Assembly: GCA_004292855.1 (NCBI GenBank)
Contig: RDXN01000083.1
Location: forward strand, 1-41,740
Reading direction: 5' to 3'
Length of the DNA: 41,740 nt
Source: Cytophagales bacterium
Lineage (GTDB): Bacteria > Bacteroidota > Bacteroidia > Cytophagales > Spirosomataceae
Shown: in pieces, positions 15,744 to 25,335 of the stretch
Layout: the number at the start of each line of letters is the position of its first letter
How positions within the stretch are numbered: the first letter of the stretch is position 1
Notes under the pieces: generated by a model
The model's database searches: none
What the model was told of the DNA's origin: nothing
What the model saw: the letters and a program-made list of their open reading frames with translations, nothing else
Made by a program: the position numbers and the translations under genes

Positions 15744-18700
15744 ATGACTAGTACAACTCATATACAGTACACCCCCGTCGATTTCGACCCGTTCGCTGGC
15801 CCATCCATTGAGCAACTCGTGCCCATAACCGAGCCTCAGACCGAAATCTGGCTGGCTTGTCAGTTTGGGGGCGACGATGCCAGCCGGGCTTACAATGAGT
15901 CGGTGTCGTTGCGGCTGCGCGGGTCGCTCAACCGGACGGCTCTGGAACGGGCTGCCAACGCGCTCGTCAGTCGGCACGAGGCATTACGGTCGGCGTTTAG
16001 TGGAGATGGGAAAACAGTCCTGATTTTTGAGCCAACGCCCGTTCAACTGACTTTTGCCGACTTGTCAGGAGAACCTGAAGTAGAGCAGCGAGCGGTTGTT
16101 AAGGCATTTCTGAGCGATCAGGCAAGGGTTGTGTTCGATTTGCAAAACGGCCCGCTGTATCAGATGGCTCTGCATCGACTGTCTGAGATCGAGCATCTGT
16201 TTACCCTTACGGCCCATCATATTGTGTGCGATGGCTGGTCGGCGGGGGTGGCTTTGCAGGATTTGGGCACGTTCTATACGGCCTTCGCGCACGGGAAAAT
16301 CCCTCTGTTACCACCCGCTGAGTCAGTTGGAGCGTTTGCCGTTGAAGAGCAGACGTTTATCCAATCGCCCGATTATCAAGCTGTTGAGCAGTTCTGGCTG
16401 AACCAATACGCCGATTCAGTTCCTACCGTTGATCTGCCCACGGACTTCCCGCGCCCACCCCGGCGCACGTACGCAAGCCACCGACAGGACTACCGGCTTG
16501 ATGACAACCTGACCGCGGCCCTCCGCAAACTCGGCCAACGCGCCGGATGCAGCCTTGTTTCAACACTACTCATCAGCTTTGAGGTTTGGCTCCACCGGCA
16601 GACGGGCCAAACTGATCTGATTGTGGGCTTACCCGCAGCCGGGCAGTCGGCAACGGGGCACGGGCGGCTCATGGGCCATTGCGTGAACCTGCTGCCCATC
16701 CGCTCGAAACCCCAACCCGACCAATCGTTCAGCGATTATTTGACTAGCCGCCGGGATGGTATTCTGGATGCGTTCGAGTATGGGCGGCTCACGTTCGGGA
16801 GTTTGCTCAAGAAACTCGCCATCCCCCGCGACTCGGCCCGTGTACCGTTGGTGCCGGTTATGTTCAACGTCGATTTTGGTCTGGACGAGGGTATTTTGTT
16901 TCATGACCTGGCAGTTGAGCTAATCAGCAACCCGCGTCAGTTCGAGGCTGTGGATCTGTTTGTGAACGCGGGTGGTACGCAACAGTCGCTCGTGATCGAG
17001 TGGTCGTACAACACCCAACTGTTCCGACCCGAAACTATCGACGGGTTCATGGCGCAGTTTGTGGCCCTCCTCCGCGAGGTTACGGCCAACCCAAACAGCT
17101 TACTCGGTTCACAAACGAAGACCGTTGCTGCTGATACGGCCAATGAAAGCCGGGTCGATGGCCCCATTGCCGGGTATCCCGGCGCACCCCTGCACGATTT
17201 GCTGGCTCAAACGGCCACTCGATACGCCCAAAAAACGGCTTTGGAGTTCAACGGGCAACAGTTGACCTATGCCGACTTGCACGATCAGGCAAACCTGCTC
17301 GCGCATCAATTGCGTGAGCGGGGCATTGGACCGGATACCATCGTGGGCGTAATGGTCGACCGGTCGGTCGAAATGGTCGTGTCGATTTTGGGCGTCTTGA
17401 AAGCCGGAGCCGCGTACCTGCCCCTCGATCCCGCGTTCCCGCACGACCGGCTGACCTTTATGCTTGCCGACGCCGGAGCCACGCTTGTACTGACGACTGG
17501 AAAATACGCCGGTCGCCTAAACCATTCGATACCCGAACTGATTGTTGATAAGGCACTTGCAAACGAAAATGTTAAACGGTCCGAAGCTCTTGTAGCTCAA
17601 CTTTCGCCCGATGCCACAGCTTATGTGCTCTACACGTCGGGGTCAACGGGCAAACCAAAGGGCGTCCCCATCAGCCACCGGAATCTGGTCAACCTGCTGT
17701 ATGGCATGATTGCCTGGCCGGGTATGACCGACAAAGACAAATTCCTGTCAGTTACGACTATTTCGTTCGATATTTCGAACGTCGAGCTGTTTTTGCCCCT
17801 GCTCGTGGGCGGTACGCTCGTGTTGGCCGACAGCGAAACGGCCAAAGACGGTCGCGCTCTGCTCGCGGCCCTGCAACAACCGGGTATCAGCGTGTTTCAG
17901 GCCACACCCGCCACACACCGGATGTTGCTGGCAAGCGGTTGGAATGACCCCTTGCCGCTCAAGCTTATTAGCGGGGGTGAACCCATGACGCCCGATTTGG
18001 CCAAAAAACTTACGGCCCGCACTCAATCGGTCTGGAACATCTACGGCCCCACCGAAACCACGATTTATTCGATTGGCAAGCAAATTTTTTCTGCAGACAC
18101 GGTCATCACCATTGGCAAGCCTGTTCAGAACACGCAGGTTTATTTGCTCGACGAACAGCAGCGACCCGTTGCGCCGGGAGCCGTGGGCGAAATTTGCATC
18201 GGGGGCGATGGCGTGGCCCGTGGCTACCTGAACCGCCCCGAACTCACCGCCGAAAAGTTCATCCAAAACCCGTTTGGGCCGGGAACCCTCTACCGCACCG
18301 GCGACCTTGGTCAATTGACGCCCGACGGCGAGATTTTGTGCCTGGGCCGTATGGACCAACAGGTGAAAATCAGAGGCTTCCGCATTGAATTAGGGGAGGT
18401 TGAAAACACGCTGGGCACCGTTGCCGACATTCGGGAGGTGGTTGTACTGGCCCGCGAAGACCGCCCCGGACTTGGGACCGTAGGCGGACAACGATTGGTG
18501 GCCTACGTGGTGCCCACAAACGATCCGCCTGCGCAACCGACTACGGCCCCACGTGAACGCGTGATGGCCTGGCGGCAACAAGCCCGCCAAACCCTGCCCG
18601 ATTACATGGTCCCCGCCGATTTTGTACTTGTGTCCTCGTTCGTGCTAACTCCGAGTGGCAAAATTGATCGCAAGGCCCTCGCCCAACTACGTGTAGGAAC

Positions 18701-19781
18701 GGCGGTCACAACGTCGCTTAACGGCAACGGAATCGGGAAGGAAGAAAAACTGTTACGTACGATCTGGTCGGAGGTGCTGGGTGTACACGACATTGGCCTG
18801 AACGACAGTTTTTTCGACCTCGGTGGGCACTCAATGCTGGCCTTACAAGCCATGACCCGGCTCGAAAAAGAAACCGACCGACGCTTGCCCCTTGCTACCC
18901 TGTTCGAGTACCCGACCATCGAAAAACTGGCCGACCTGCTCCGACAGGACAAACCTCAAACACCCACGCCCTCGCTCGTGACCATCAAGGGGTATGGGTC
19001 AAAAATGCCCATTTATATCGTGCATGGCGGGGGACTAAATCTGCTTACATTCAGGGGTTTGGTAGAGCACATGGACGCCGAACAGCCTATTTACGGCTTT
19101 CAGGCACGGGGCCTTGATGGCATTGAGGAGCCGCTCGACAACATGGACGCCATTGCCGCCGATTATCTGGAAGAACTGCTTCAGCAAAATCCCAATGGCC
19201 CTTATGCCCTCGCCGGTTACTCATTTGGGGGGTATATCGCCCTTGAAATGGCCCGCCAACTGAAGGCGATGGGCAAACCTGTAAAGCTGTTGGGGATGTT
19301 CGATACCAATGCCGAGGAGTCGGTAGAGGGCCGTCCGTTTCTGGACCGGATGGCCTGGAAATTGGGTCGCCAGTTGCCAAAAATGGCTTGGATTGGGCGT
19401 TCATTGATCGAGCAACCGTTGCCAACGCTCAAGTATCAGGGCGAATTTGTGGAGCGAAAAGTGAAGGGTGTACTGAGAGCGTTTGGTCTTGCTAATGAGA
19501 CCACTTATGAGGAGATTGGCGACGAAAATCTGATCCGCATCATCGAAAAGCACGAAATCGCCTTTCAGAACTACCGCATGAAGCCCTACGACGGGGCAAT
19601 TGACGTGTTCAAGGCTCGTAAGCGACTCTATTTTGTGGAGGATCGTGAGTTTTTGGGCTGGAAAAAATACGCACTTCGGGGGGTTCGCGTTCACCACGTT
19701 CCCGGCGACCATAAAGAAATGCTCTTGCCTCCCAATGACCGAGAATTTGCCCAGATTTTGCAGGCGGCTCTCGACAGGTAA
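15744..19781 (+). CDS. Terminal NRPS module: C-A-PCP-TE
   Basis: 1345 residues from the ATG at 15744, ten bases after the first megasynthase; the open frame reaches back to 15654 inside that gene, but the family match starts at MTSTTHIQY. Condensation domain about 30-450 with HHIVCDG (His158, His159, Asp163); adenylation about 475-970 (YTSGSTGKPKGV, IYGPTETT, SGKIDRKAL); carrier with Ser1030 (GGHSM); thioesterase about 1080-1345 with Ser1160 (GYSFGG) and a late GDH for the catalytic His. It should condense the beta-amino intermediate from the first enzyme with one amino acid and release the product by hydrolysis or cyclisation. The C-domain start resembles C domains that follow aminotransferase domains. 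All visible catalytic residues are intact. No MbtH-like protein or phosphopantetheinyl transferase is present, so these must act from elsewhere. Confidence 0.95.
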   Translation: MTSTTHIQYTPVDFDPFAGPSIEQLVPITEPQTEIWLACQFGGDDASRAYNESVSLRLRGSLNRTALERAANALVSRHEALRSAFSGDGKTVLIFEPTPVQLTFADLSGEPEVEQRAVVKAFLSDQARVVFDLQNGPLYQMALHRLSEIEHLFTLTAHHIVCDGWSAGVALQDLGTFYTAFAHGKIPLLPPAESVGAFAVEEQTFIQSPDYQAVEQFWLNQYADSVPTVDLPTDFPRPPRRTYASHRQDYRLDDNLTAALRKLGQRAGCSLVSTLLISFEVWLHRQTGQTDLIVGLPAAGQSATGHGRLMGHCVNLLPIRSKPQPDQSFSDYLTSRRDGILDAFEYGRLTFGSLLKKLAIPRDSARVPLVPVMFNVDFGLDEGILFHDLAVELISNPRQFEAVDLFVNAGGTQQSLVIEWSYNTQLFRPETIDGFMAQFVALLREVTANPNSLLGSQTKTVAADTANESRVDGPIAGYPGAPLHDLLAQTATRYAQKTALEFNGQQLTYADLHDQANLLAHQLRERGIGPDTIVGVMVDRSVEMVVSILGVLKAGAAYLPLDPAFPHDRLTFMLADAGATLVLTTGKYAGRLNHSIPELIVDKALANENVKRSEALVAQLSPDATAYVLYTSGSTGKPKGVPISHRNLVNLLYGMIAWPGMTDKDKFLSVTTISFDISNVELFLPLLVGGTLVLADSETAKDGRALLAALQQPGISVFQATPATHRMLLASGWNDPLPLKLISGGEPMTPDLAKKLTARTQSVWNIYGPTETTIYSIGKQIFSADTVITIGKPVQNTQVYLLDEQQRPVAPGAVGEICIGGDGVARGYLNRPELTAEKFIQNPFGPGTLYRTGDLGQLTPDGEILCLGRMDQQVKIRGFRIELGEVENTLGTVADIREVVVLAREDRPGLGTVGGQRLVAYVVPTNDPPAQPTTAPRERVMAWRQQARQTLPDYMVPADFVLVSSFVLTPSGKIDRKALAQLRVGTAVTTSLNGNGIGKEEKLLRTIWSEVLGVHDIGLNDSFFDLGGHSMLALQAMTRLEKETDRRLPLATLFEYPTIEKLADLLRQDKPQTPTPSLVTIKGYGSKMPIYIVHGGGLNLLTFRGLVEHMDAEQPIYGFQARGLDGIEEPLDNMDAIAADYLEELLQQNPNGPYALAGYSFGGYIALEMARQLKAMGKPVKLLGMFDTNAEESVEGRPFLDRMAWKLGRQLPKMAWIGRSLIEQPLPTLKYQGEFVERKVKGVLRAFGLANETTYEEIGDENLIRIIEKHEIAFQNYRMKPYDGAIDVFKARKRLYFVEDREFLGWKKYALRGVRVHHVPGDHKEMLLPPNDREFAQILQAALDR

Positions 19782-19853
19782 AAAAGTTGTTTAGTTTTGG
19801 GGGAATTAGTGGATTGACTCATTATTAATTTGCTCTTAAAATTTAGTTCAGGG

Positions 19854-19887
19854 AGTCGGACGGTTACAAAACTGCCCGACTTTTTTT
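19854..19887 (+). terminator. Rho-independent terminator after the megasynthase genes
   Basis: The stem AGTCGG(A)CGGTT pairs with AACTG(C)CCGACT around an ACAA loop, with one G-U pair and one internal mismatch, followed directly by a run of seven T (19881-19887). It separates the TolC/GumC/megasynthase transcript from the downstream glycan operon, although some read-through is possible. Confidence 0.85.
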
Positions 19888-19911
19888 ATAAGTTTCGGCA
19901 ACCCATTTGTC

Positions 19912-21099
19912 GTGACTAACCCACTTAATCGCTTCGTAATCTGGCTGTTTGCCTGGAGCTTCGTACTTTGTGCGGCTTCGCGCTGGCGCATAGCGGGCGT
20001 TGGCATAGGTGAAGTGAGCTTGAGTTTAGCGAGTGGGCTAACCTTATTACGAACCCGGTTTGCCCTACAATCTCCACCCGAATTAAGGATTTGGTTGCAG
20101 TTCGCAGGCCTTTCGGGCATAGCCCTGCTGACAGGAACACTGTGGGCATTGGCAGAGGGCATTTGGGAGCCAACCGGGTTCACCCATGACGCCCTCGCGC
20201 TATCCTTCTGCTTCGTCGCGCTCGACTTACTACTTCCGTTTCTGGCGGAGGACCCCCAACGACACCATTTCGTGAAGCATTGGCTGTGGGCCAGCCTGAC
20301 GCTGGTAGCGGCCAATCTGCTGCTTTACGAGTTTTATGGGGAACTGCTGGGCGAAGGTAAAATCTGGATCAATCGGTTCAGCGGTTTGTCGGCCAACCCC
20401 AACCAATTAGCCCTATATGTTTGTTCAATGCCCTTCTGGCTCTTGGCCCGGCCGCATTTGCTCCCCCGCTGGGTAACGGTTTTGGGGGTGATTGGCAGCC
20501 TGTATCTCGGCTGGCTGACGGGTTCCGACGCGCTTATGCTGGGTTGGTTTGCTGGCTTTGGCTGGCTCGCGGCACACGAGATTATGAACCGCCAATGGCG
20601 AACGAACCCAACTCAAAATACGTACGCCAAAACGCTGCTGATGAGCCTGTATAGTCTGCTACTCGTTAGCGGATTAGTCTTATTTTGGGCCTCTGCTACA
20701 GACATTTACGCCATTGGTGGACAAGGCGACCTGAGGGTGCTACGCTGGCAGAACGGTTTGCAAATTCTTACTCATTCTCCTCTGTTTGGCTTGGGTCCGG
20801 GCGCATTTTCGGGGGATCGTGGTCCCTTCGAGGGGCAGGAAGCGCATAATCTGTACATCGACTGGATGGCGTCGGGCGGGATATTGGCCGGGCTGGCTCT
20901 GATCTGGTTTCAACGTCGGGTGTGGTTCTCGTTGCGCAACCGTCATGCTCCTGCACTCACTGCCGGGTTCTTGTGTTTGCTGGTGTTTGGTCTGTTTCAC
21001 TACATGGCCCGGCATCCGGTGTTCTGGCTTGTTCACCTGCTTTGTTTGACTCATACCGTTCAGTCGGCTCCACAGGCGATTGGCAATTTTCCTAAATAA
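19912..21099 (+). CDS. O-antigen ligase/polymerase-like membrane protein
   Basis: 395 residues starting with GTG at 19912. About ten or more transmembrane segments cover almost the whole length. A large loop near residues 285-320 carries GLGPGAFSGDRGPFEGQEAHN, with the conserved Arg and His of the O-antigen ligase/Wzy_C family, followed by a helix. Members either polymerise repeat units or transfer glycan (or other groups) to an acceptor at the outer face of the inner membrane. It lies just after the terminator and nine bases before the amidotransferase gene, heading the second operon. Whether it acts as a Wzy polymerase or a ligase cannot be decided here. Confidence 0.8.
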   Translation: MTNPLNRFVIWLFAWSFVLCAASRWRIAGVGIGEVSLSLASGLTLLRTRFALQSPPELRIWLQFAGLSGIALLTGTLWALAEGIWEPTGFTHDALALSFCFVALDLLLPFLAEDPQRHHFVKHWLWASLTLVAANLLLYEFYGELLGEGKIWINRFSGLSANPNQLALYVCSMPFWLLARPHLLPRWVTVLGVIGSLYLGWLTGSDALMLGWFAGFGWLAAHEIMNRQWRTNPTQNTYAKTLLMSLYSLLLVSGLVLFWASATDIYAIGGQGDLRVLRWQNGLQILTHSPLFGLGPGAFSGDRGPFEGQEAHNLYIDWMASGGILAGLALIWFQRRVWFSLRNRHAPALTAGFLCLLVFGLFHYMARHPVFWLVHLLCLTHTVQSAPQAIGNFPK

Positions 21100-21108
21100 A
21101 TTCAACCC

Positions 21109-22950
21109 ATGTGTGGCATAGTTGGCTCCCTCAACCGCCCCTTCGACGACCCCGGCCTCCTGTTGCGCGACTTGCACCACCGGGGACCGGACGGGCATGG
21201 GAGCCTGACAATGGGGCCGCTTACGGTGCTACATACGCGCCTGGCTATTCAGGATCAGGGCGCGGGTGGTCATCAACCCATGCAACGGGGTCGGTATGTG
21301 CTGGTGTTCAACGGCGAAATCTACAACCACCGCGACCTCCGCCAATGTTACAACCTCACCTGCCAATCGGGTAGCGATACCGAAACATTGTTGGCCATGT
21401 GGGAAAAGTTTGGGCCTGCCGCGCTGCCCCAACTCGACGGTATGTTTGCCTTCGCTCTGTTCGATTCCGTTGAGCAACGGCTTTGGCTCGCCCGCGACCG
21501 ATTTGGGCAAAAACCGCTGTATGTGTGGCAAACGGGCACTCAACTTGTGTTTTGTTCGGAGTTGCGTACGCTTCAACGTCACCTGGCCCTACAACCAAAT
21601 CGTGCTGCCCTCAGCCGGTTTTGTCAGGCCGGTTATCTCATGTCGAGCGAAACGCCTTACCGACACGTTCGCTTGGTGCAGCCCGGTCATCTGGAACAAA
21701 TCGACGCACGAACGATGGCTTGTACGGAGACCGATTGGCGAAAATCGTCTCTCCCTCAACGTACTCCAATCGGACCACAATCGGCAACCCTAAACCGTCT
21801 GGAGCAAACGCTTACCCAAACCGTTCGGCAACATCTCGACACCACCGACCGCGAGGTGGGCGTGTTGCTCAGTGGAGGTGTTGACAGCGGATTGATAACA
21901 GCGTTGGCGGCCCAGTATCAGCCCGGTATCCGCACCTTCACGCTCTCGTTTGGCGGGGGTTTGTACGACGAAGCCCCCCTAGCTCGGCTGGTTGCCAATC
22001 GCTACCGGACCCGCCACACGGAGGTAGTTGTTCCCACGACAAATCTCGCCGATGAGGTACTCAATCTGCTACCCCGTTACGGCGAGCCGTTCATGGACAG
22101 TTCGGCCCTGCCGAGTAGTTGGGTGGCACGAGCCGCCCGCCAGCACCTCCCCGTTGTACTGACCGGTGACGGAGCCGACGAACTGTTTGGCGGTTACCGA
22201 CGCTACGTTCCGGCAAGGTTGGGCCTATACGACCTACCCGCGCCCGTTGCCCGCCTGCTGAGCAAACTAAGCACAGCTTTACCGCACCCTAAACAAAAAC
22301 AGTCGCGTTTCAGTCAGGCTTTGCGGCTGCTAGCCAGTACGCAACAAACTGGCCCAAGTCGCTATTTGTCAACCACAACCGACGTTATGACGGGGTACGA
22401 ATCGGCCCTGATTGATCCGGCTCCGCCCAATCAACTGACATCACTGCTTGCCGAAACCGACTCACTGAGCAACTTGCAACAACTACAGGCTCTGGATCGG
22501 GCTTTGCTGCTCCCCGGCGATCTGCTGAAGAAAATGGACATTGCCACAATGGCCCACGGTTTGGAGGCCCGTAACCCCTTTCTGAGTCAGCCTGTTGCAG
22601 ACTTCGCTTTGTCGCTGCCTGATAATCAGAAGATAGGCTGGCAAAACGGGGCTATTCGAACTAAAGTTTTACTTCGTCAACTGGCCCACCGCTATCTGCC
22701 TCCAGTTCTTGTGAACAAACCCAAACGCGGGTTTGAAGTGCCGCTCAGGCAGTGGCTCGACGGACCATTACGGGCTCTGACACACGATTTTCTGACCAAT
22801 CCGGGTCTGATCGACACGTTGATCGAACCCTCGTTTATCCGGCAACTGCTGGAACAACCGCGCCGATTTGCACCCGAAAAACGGGCCAAACTGCTCTGGA
22901 TGATGCTGTCCGTCGAAATCTGGCACCGCAGCCTACACCAACATGACTAA
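21109..22950 (+). CDS. asnB: Asparagine synthetase (glutamine-hydrolysing)-type amidotransferase
   Basis: 613 residues. Cys2 (MCGIVGSL) is the glutaminase nucleophile. The N-terminal Ntn-hydrolase domain (1-190) contains RGPDGHG and FNGEIYNH. The C-terminal ATP-pyrophosphatase domain holds the PP-loop SGGVDS at 255-260 and GDGADELFGGYRR near 365. The family uses glutamine ammonia and ATP to amidate a carboxylate, classically aspartate to asparagine. Homologues in polysaccharide clusters (WbpS/WbmE type) are linked to amidation of uronic acids, and others in NRPS clusters serve precursor supply. Here it sits between the ligase-like gene and a GT4 gene, which it overlaps by eight bases. I infer amidation of a sugar carboxylate or of the nonribosomal product rather than bulk asparagine synthesis. 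Confidence 0.9.
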   Translation: MCGIVGSLNRPFDDPGLLLRDLHHRGPDGHGSLTMGPLTVLHTRLAIQDQGAGGHQPMQRGRYVLVFNGEIYNHRDLRQCYNLTCQSGSDTETLLAMWEKFGPAALPQLDGMFAFALFDSVEQRLWLARDRFGQKPLYVWQTGTQLVFCSELRTLQRHLALQPNRAALSRFCQAGYLMSSETPYRHVRLVQPGHLEQIDARTMACTETDWRKSSLPQRTPIGPQSATLNRLEQTLTQTVRQHLDTTDREVGVLLSGGVDSGLITALAAQYQPGIRTFTLSFGGGLYDEAPLARLVANRYRTRHTEVVVPTTNLADEVLNLLPRYGEPFMDSSALPSSWVARAARQHLPVVLTGDGADELFGGYRRYVPARLGLYDLPAPVARLLSKLSTALPHPKQKQSRFSQALRLLASTQQTGPSRYLSTTTDVMTGYESALIDPAPPNQLTSLLAETDSLSNLQQLQALDRALLLPGDLLKKMDIATMAHGLEARNPFLSQPVADFALSLPDNQKIGWQNGAIRTKVLLRQLAHRYLPPVLVNKPKRGFEVPLRQWLDGPLRALTHDFLTNPGLIDTLIEPSFIRQLLEQPRRFAPEKRAKLLWMMLSVEIWHRSLHQHD

Positions 22951-24109
22951 ACTGTTGCGCATAACGACCATCCACGAATCGCTCCGGGTGCTGTTGCCCG
23001 GCCAATTGGCTTTTATGCGAGCGCAGGGGTTCACGGTTTGGGCCGCGAGTGCCGCCCCCGATGGCGCACCAACATCTATCGACGGTTGCCCGTTTTACCC
23101 ACTCCCACTTGTGCGCCAACCGGCCCCCTTCCGCGATGCATGGGCATTCTGTAAAACGTACCGACTCATCCGAACGCTTCGCCCCCACATTGTCCACACG
23201 CATACGCCCAAAGCTGGTTTTGTTGGCATACTGGCGGCATGGCTGGCGCGGGTTCCGGTTCGGATTCATACCGTTGCGGGCTTGCCCCTGATGGAACGGC
23301 GGGGCTGGAAGCGGTGGGTTCTGATTCAGGCCGAGCGGTTGACCTACCGATTAGCTACCCACGTTTGGTCAAACTCGTTCGGGCTGGAAACCTACATCCG
23401 GCAGTACATTTACGATGAACCTAAACTGTGGGTTATTGGCAACGGAAGCAGCAACGGGATTGATGTTGACTTCTTTCGGGCCAGGCCTTCGCTCACAACG
23501 CAAGCGTGTGTCCTCCGCGCTCAACTGGGCATTCCCACCAGCGCATTTGTTTGGGTCTTCGTGGGTCGATTCGTGCGAGACAAGGGGCTTACGGAGCTAG
23601 TGCAGGCCTTCCTATCCATACTCAAAACAGCCCCAAACACCTACCTGTTACTGGTTGGACGATCCGAACCCGACGATCCTATTGATGGAGAAACCGAGCG
23701 TTCGCTTACCGAAACGCCCAAAATCATCTCGGTTGGCTATCAAACCGATGTGCGCCCGTACATGGTACTTGGCGATGCACTGGTGTTGCCAAGCTACCGT
23801 GAGGGATTACCCAATGTGCTGCTTCAGGCAGGTTGTCTCGAACGGGCCGTTGTTGCTACTGACATTACTGGTTGCAACGAGGTAATTGTACCGGGTAAAA
23901 CGGGCTTGCTCGTCCGTCCAAAAGATGCCAATGCCCTGCAACAGGCCATGAATACGATGATGGATGATCCCGGCCTGTGTGCGCAAATGGGTCGGCTGGC
24001 TCGCGCCCATGTGAGGGGGCGATACGAACAGCAACAACTCTGGTACGCCCTTCTGACTGCTTACCGAGAAGCTCTTTCTACTAACCAACAGTTATGCACA
24101 TCCTCCTGA
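22943..24109 (+). CDS. Family 4 glycosyltransferase (PglA/WcaL-like)
   Basis: 388 residues with a GT-B fold. The N-terminal half contains RPHIVHTHTPKAGFVG (residues about 75-95), typical of capsule and O-antigen GT4 enzymes. The C-terminal half contains VFVGRFVRDKGL near 207 and the donor-binding region SYREGLPNVLLQAG near 280, where the usual second Glu of the EX7E motif is Gln. It begins eight bases before the stop of asnB and ends 16 bases inside the next gene, so the three are translationally coupled. It likely adds the second or a later sugar on an undecaprenyl carrier; donor and linkage unknown. Confidence 0.9.
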   Translation: MTKLLRITTIHESLRVLLPGQLAFMRAQGFTVWAASAAPDGAPTSIDGCPFYPLPLVRQPAPFRDAWAFCKTYRLIRTLRPHIVHTHTPKAGFVGILAAWLARVPVRIHTVAGLPLMERRGWKRWVLIQAERLTYRLATHVWSNSFGLETYIRQYIYDEPKLWVIGNGSSNGIDVDFFRARPSLTTQACVLRAQLGIPTSAFVWVFVGRFVRDKGLTELVQAFLSILKTAPNTYLLLVGRSEPDDPIDGETERSLTETPKIISVGYQTDVRPYMVLGDALVLPSYREGLPNVLLQAGCLERAVVATDITGCNEVIVPGKTGLLVRPKDANALQQAMNTMMDDPGLCAQMGRLARAHVRGRYEQQQLWYALLTAYREALSTNQQLCTSS

Positions 24110-25335
24110 TTCACGCTTACTTTTTACCGTCGGGGGCGGCTGGCAGCACGCGTTGGAACGAGATGACGCGGCACTGGGCCTCGGCCGGGCACCAGGTAAC
24201 GGTGCTGGCGGGCACCGTCGATTACTTCACAGGCAAGCCGTACGCGAACCTGCGCGAGGAGCAACATCACCCAAATATTCGGGTCGTACGGGCAGGCATG
24301 GGCCGTACTTACAACCGGGGGCGGTGGGGGCGTCTGCGAGCGTACTGGACGTTTTTCTGGACTAGCCTTCGGGCGGGATGGGTACTCCGGCTTGAATCGG
24401 TCGATGTCGTGCTGGCATCGTCGCCCCCGCTCACGGTAGGCCTTACGGGCTGGTTGCTGGCGCGGTGGTTTCAAAAACCGCTCGTGCTCGAACTCCGCGA
24501 CCTCTGGCCCGATGCCCCCATTCAATTAGGATATCTGCGCAACGCGTTGTTAATCAGGCTGGCCTACTGGCTCGAAGGCTTTTTGTATCGGCACGCCGAC
24601 CACATTATCACGCTAACGCCCGCTTTCGCGGAGATCTTGAGCGGTGAAAAACGTGTTTCCTCAACGCGCATCACAACCATTCCGAACGGAGCCGATTTGT
24701 CGACTACACAACTTGCCCTGACCCATTTCGACCGGGCGGCTTTCCGAACACAAAATGGCCTCGACGGTCGATTCTGGATTATCTACGCGGGCACACATGG
24801 CCCAGCCAATGGCCTGAGTATCGTGCTGGAAGCCGCCGAAAGCCTACGTTACGATCCCGTTGGATTCCTGCTCTTGGGCGACGGCCCCGAAAAAGCCCGG
24901 CTTCTGGCCGAGGTTGACAGGCGGAACCTGCCCAACATCCGATTTTTGCCCGCCCTACTCAAAACCGACACCCTCCGTTGGATAGCCGCTGCCGACGCCG
25001 GACTGGTGCTGATGCAACCTCTACCTATTTTCCAGACCATGCTTTCGGCCAAACTGTTCGATTATCTGGCCTGCGGAACCCCCGTGCTAGCCGCCATTTA
25101 CGGTCAAACTCGGCAACTCGTTGAAAAGCACGGCCTTGGTTTGTTTGTTGACCCGAATGTGCCAGATACGTGGTTCGACCAAATTAGCCTGTACCTCGCT
25201 CGCCCGTCGCTGGTAGAAAAACACAGCCAAAACGGCCTTGCTTACGCCCACCAATTAGCCAACCGGACCAATTTGAGCCAGCAATACCTAACCCTTCTGA
25301 ACCATGTACAACAAACTCATAAAACCCGCTCTTGA
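24094..25335 (+). CDS. Family 4 glycosyltransferase (WbuB-like)
   Basis: 413 residues with a GT-B fold. It begins MHILLIHAYFLPSGAAGSTRW, like WbuB-type enzymes, in which a disordered Gly/Ala/Ser loop binds the acceptor. It contains LVLELRDLWPDAPIQLG near 130, a membrane-proximal hydrophobic stretch following it, IIYAGTHGPANGL near 230 and KLFDYLACGTPVLA near 320. These enzymes transfer deoxy- or N-acetyl-amino sugars to lipid-linked intermediates. It overlaps the preceding GT4 gene by 16 bases and the following sugar transferase gene by 32 bases. Confidence 0.9.
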   Translation: MHILLIHAYFLPSGAAGSTRWNEMTRHWASAGHQVTVLAGTVDYFTGKPYANLREEQHHPNIRVVRAGMGRTYNRGRWGRLRAYWTFFWTSLRAGWVLRLESVDVVLASSPPLTVGLTGWLLARWFQKPLVLELRDLWPDAPIQLGYLRNALLIRLAYWLEGFLYRHADHIITLTPAFAEILSGEKRVSSTRITTIPNGADLSTTQLALTHFDRAAFRTQNGLDGRFWIIYAGTHGPANGLSIVLEAAESLRYDPVGFLLLGDGPEKARLLAEVDRRNLPNIRFLPALLKTDTLRWIAAADAGLVLMQPLPIFQTMLSAKLFDYLACGTPVLAAIYGQTRQLVEKHGLGLFVDPNVPDTWFDQISLYLARPSLVEKHSQNGLAYAHQLANRTNLSQQYLTLLNHVQQTHKTRS

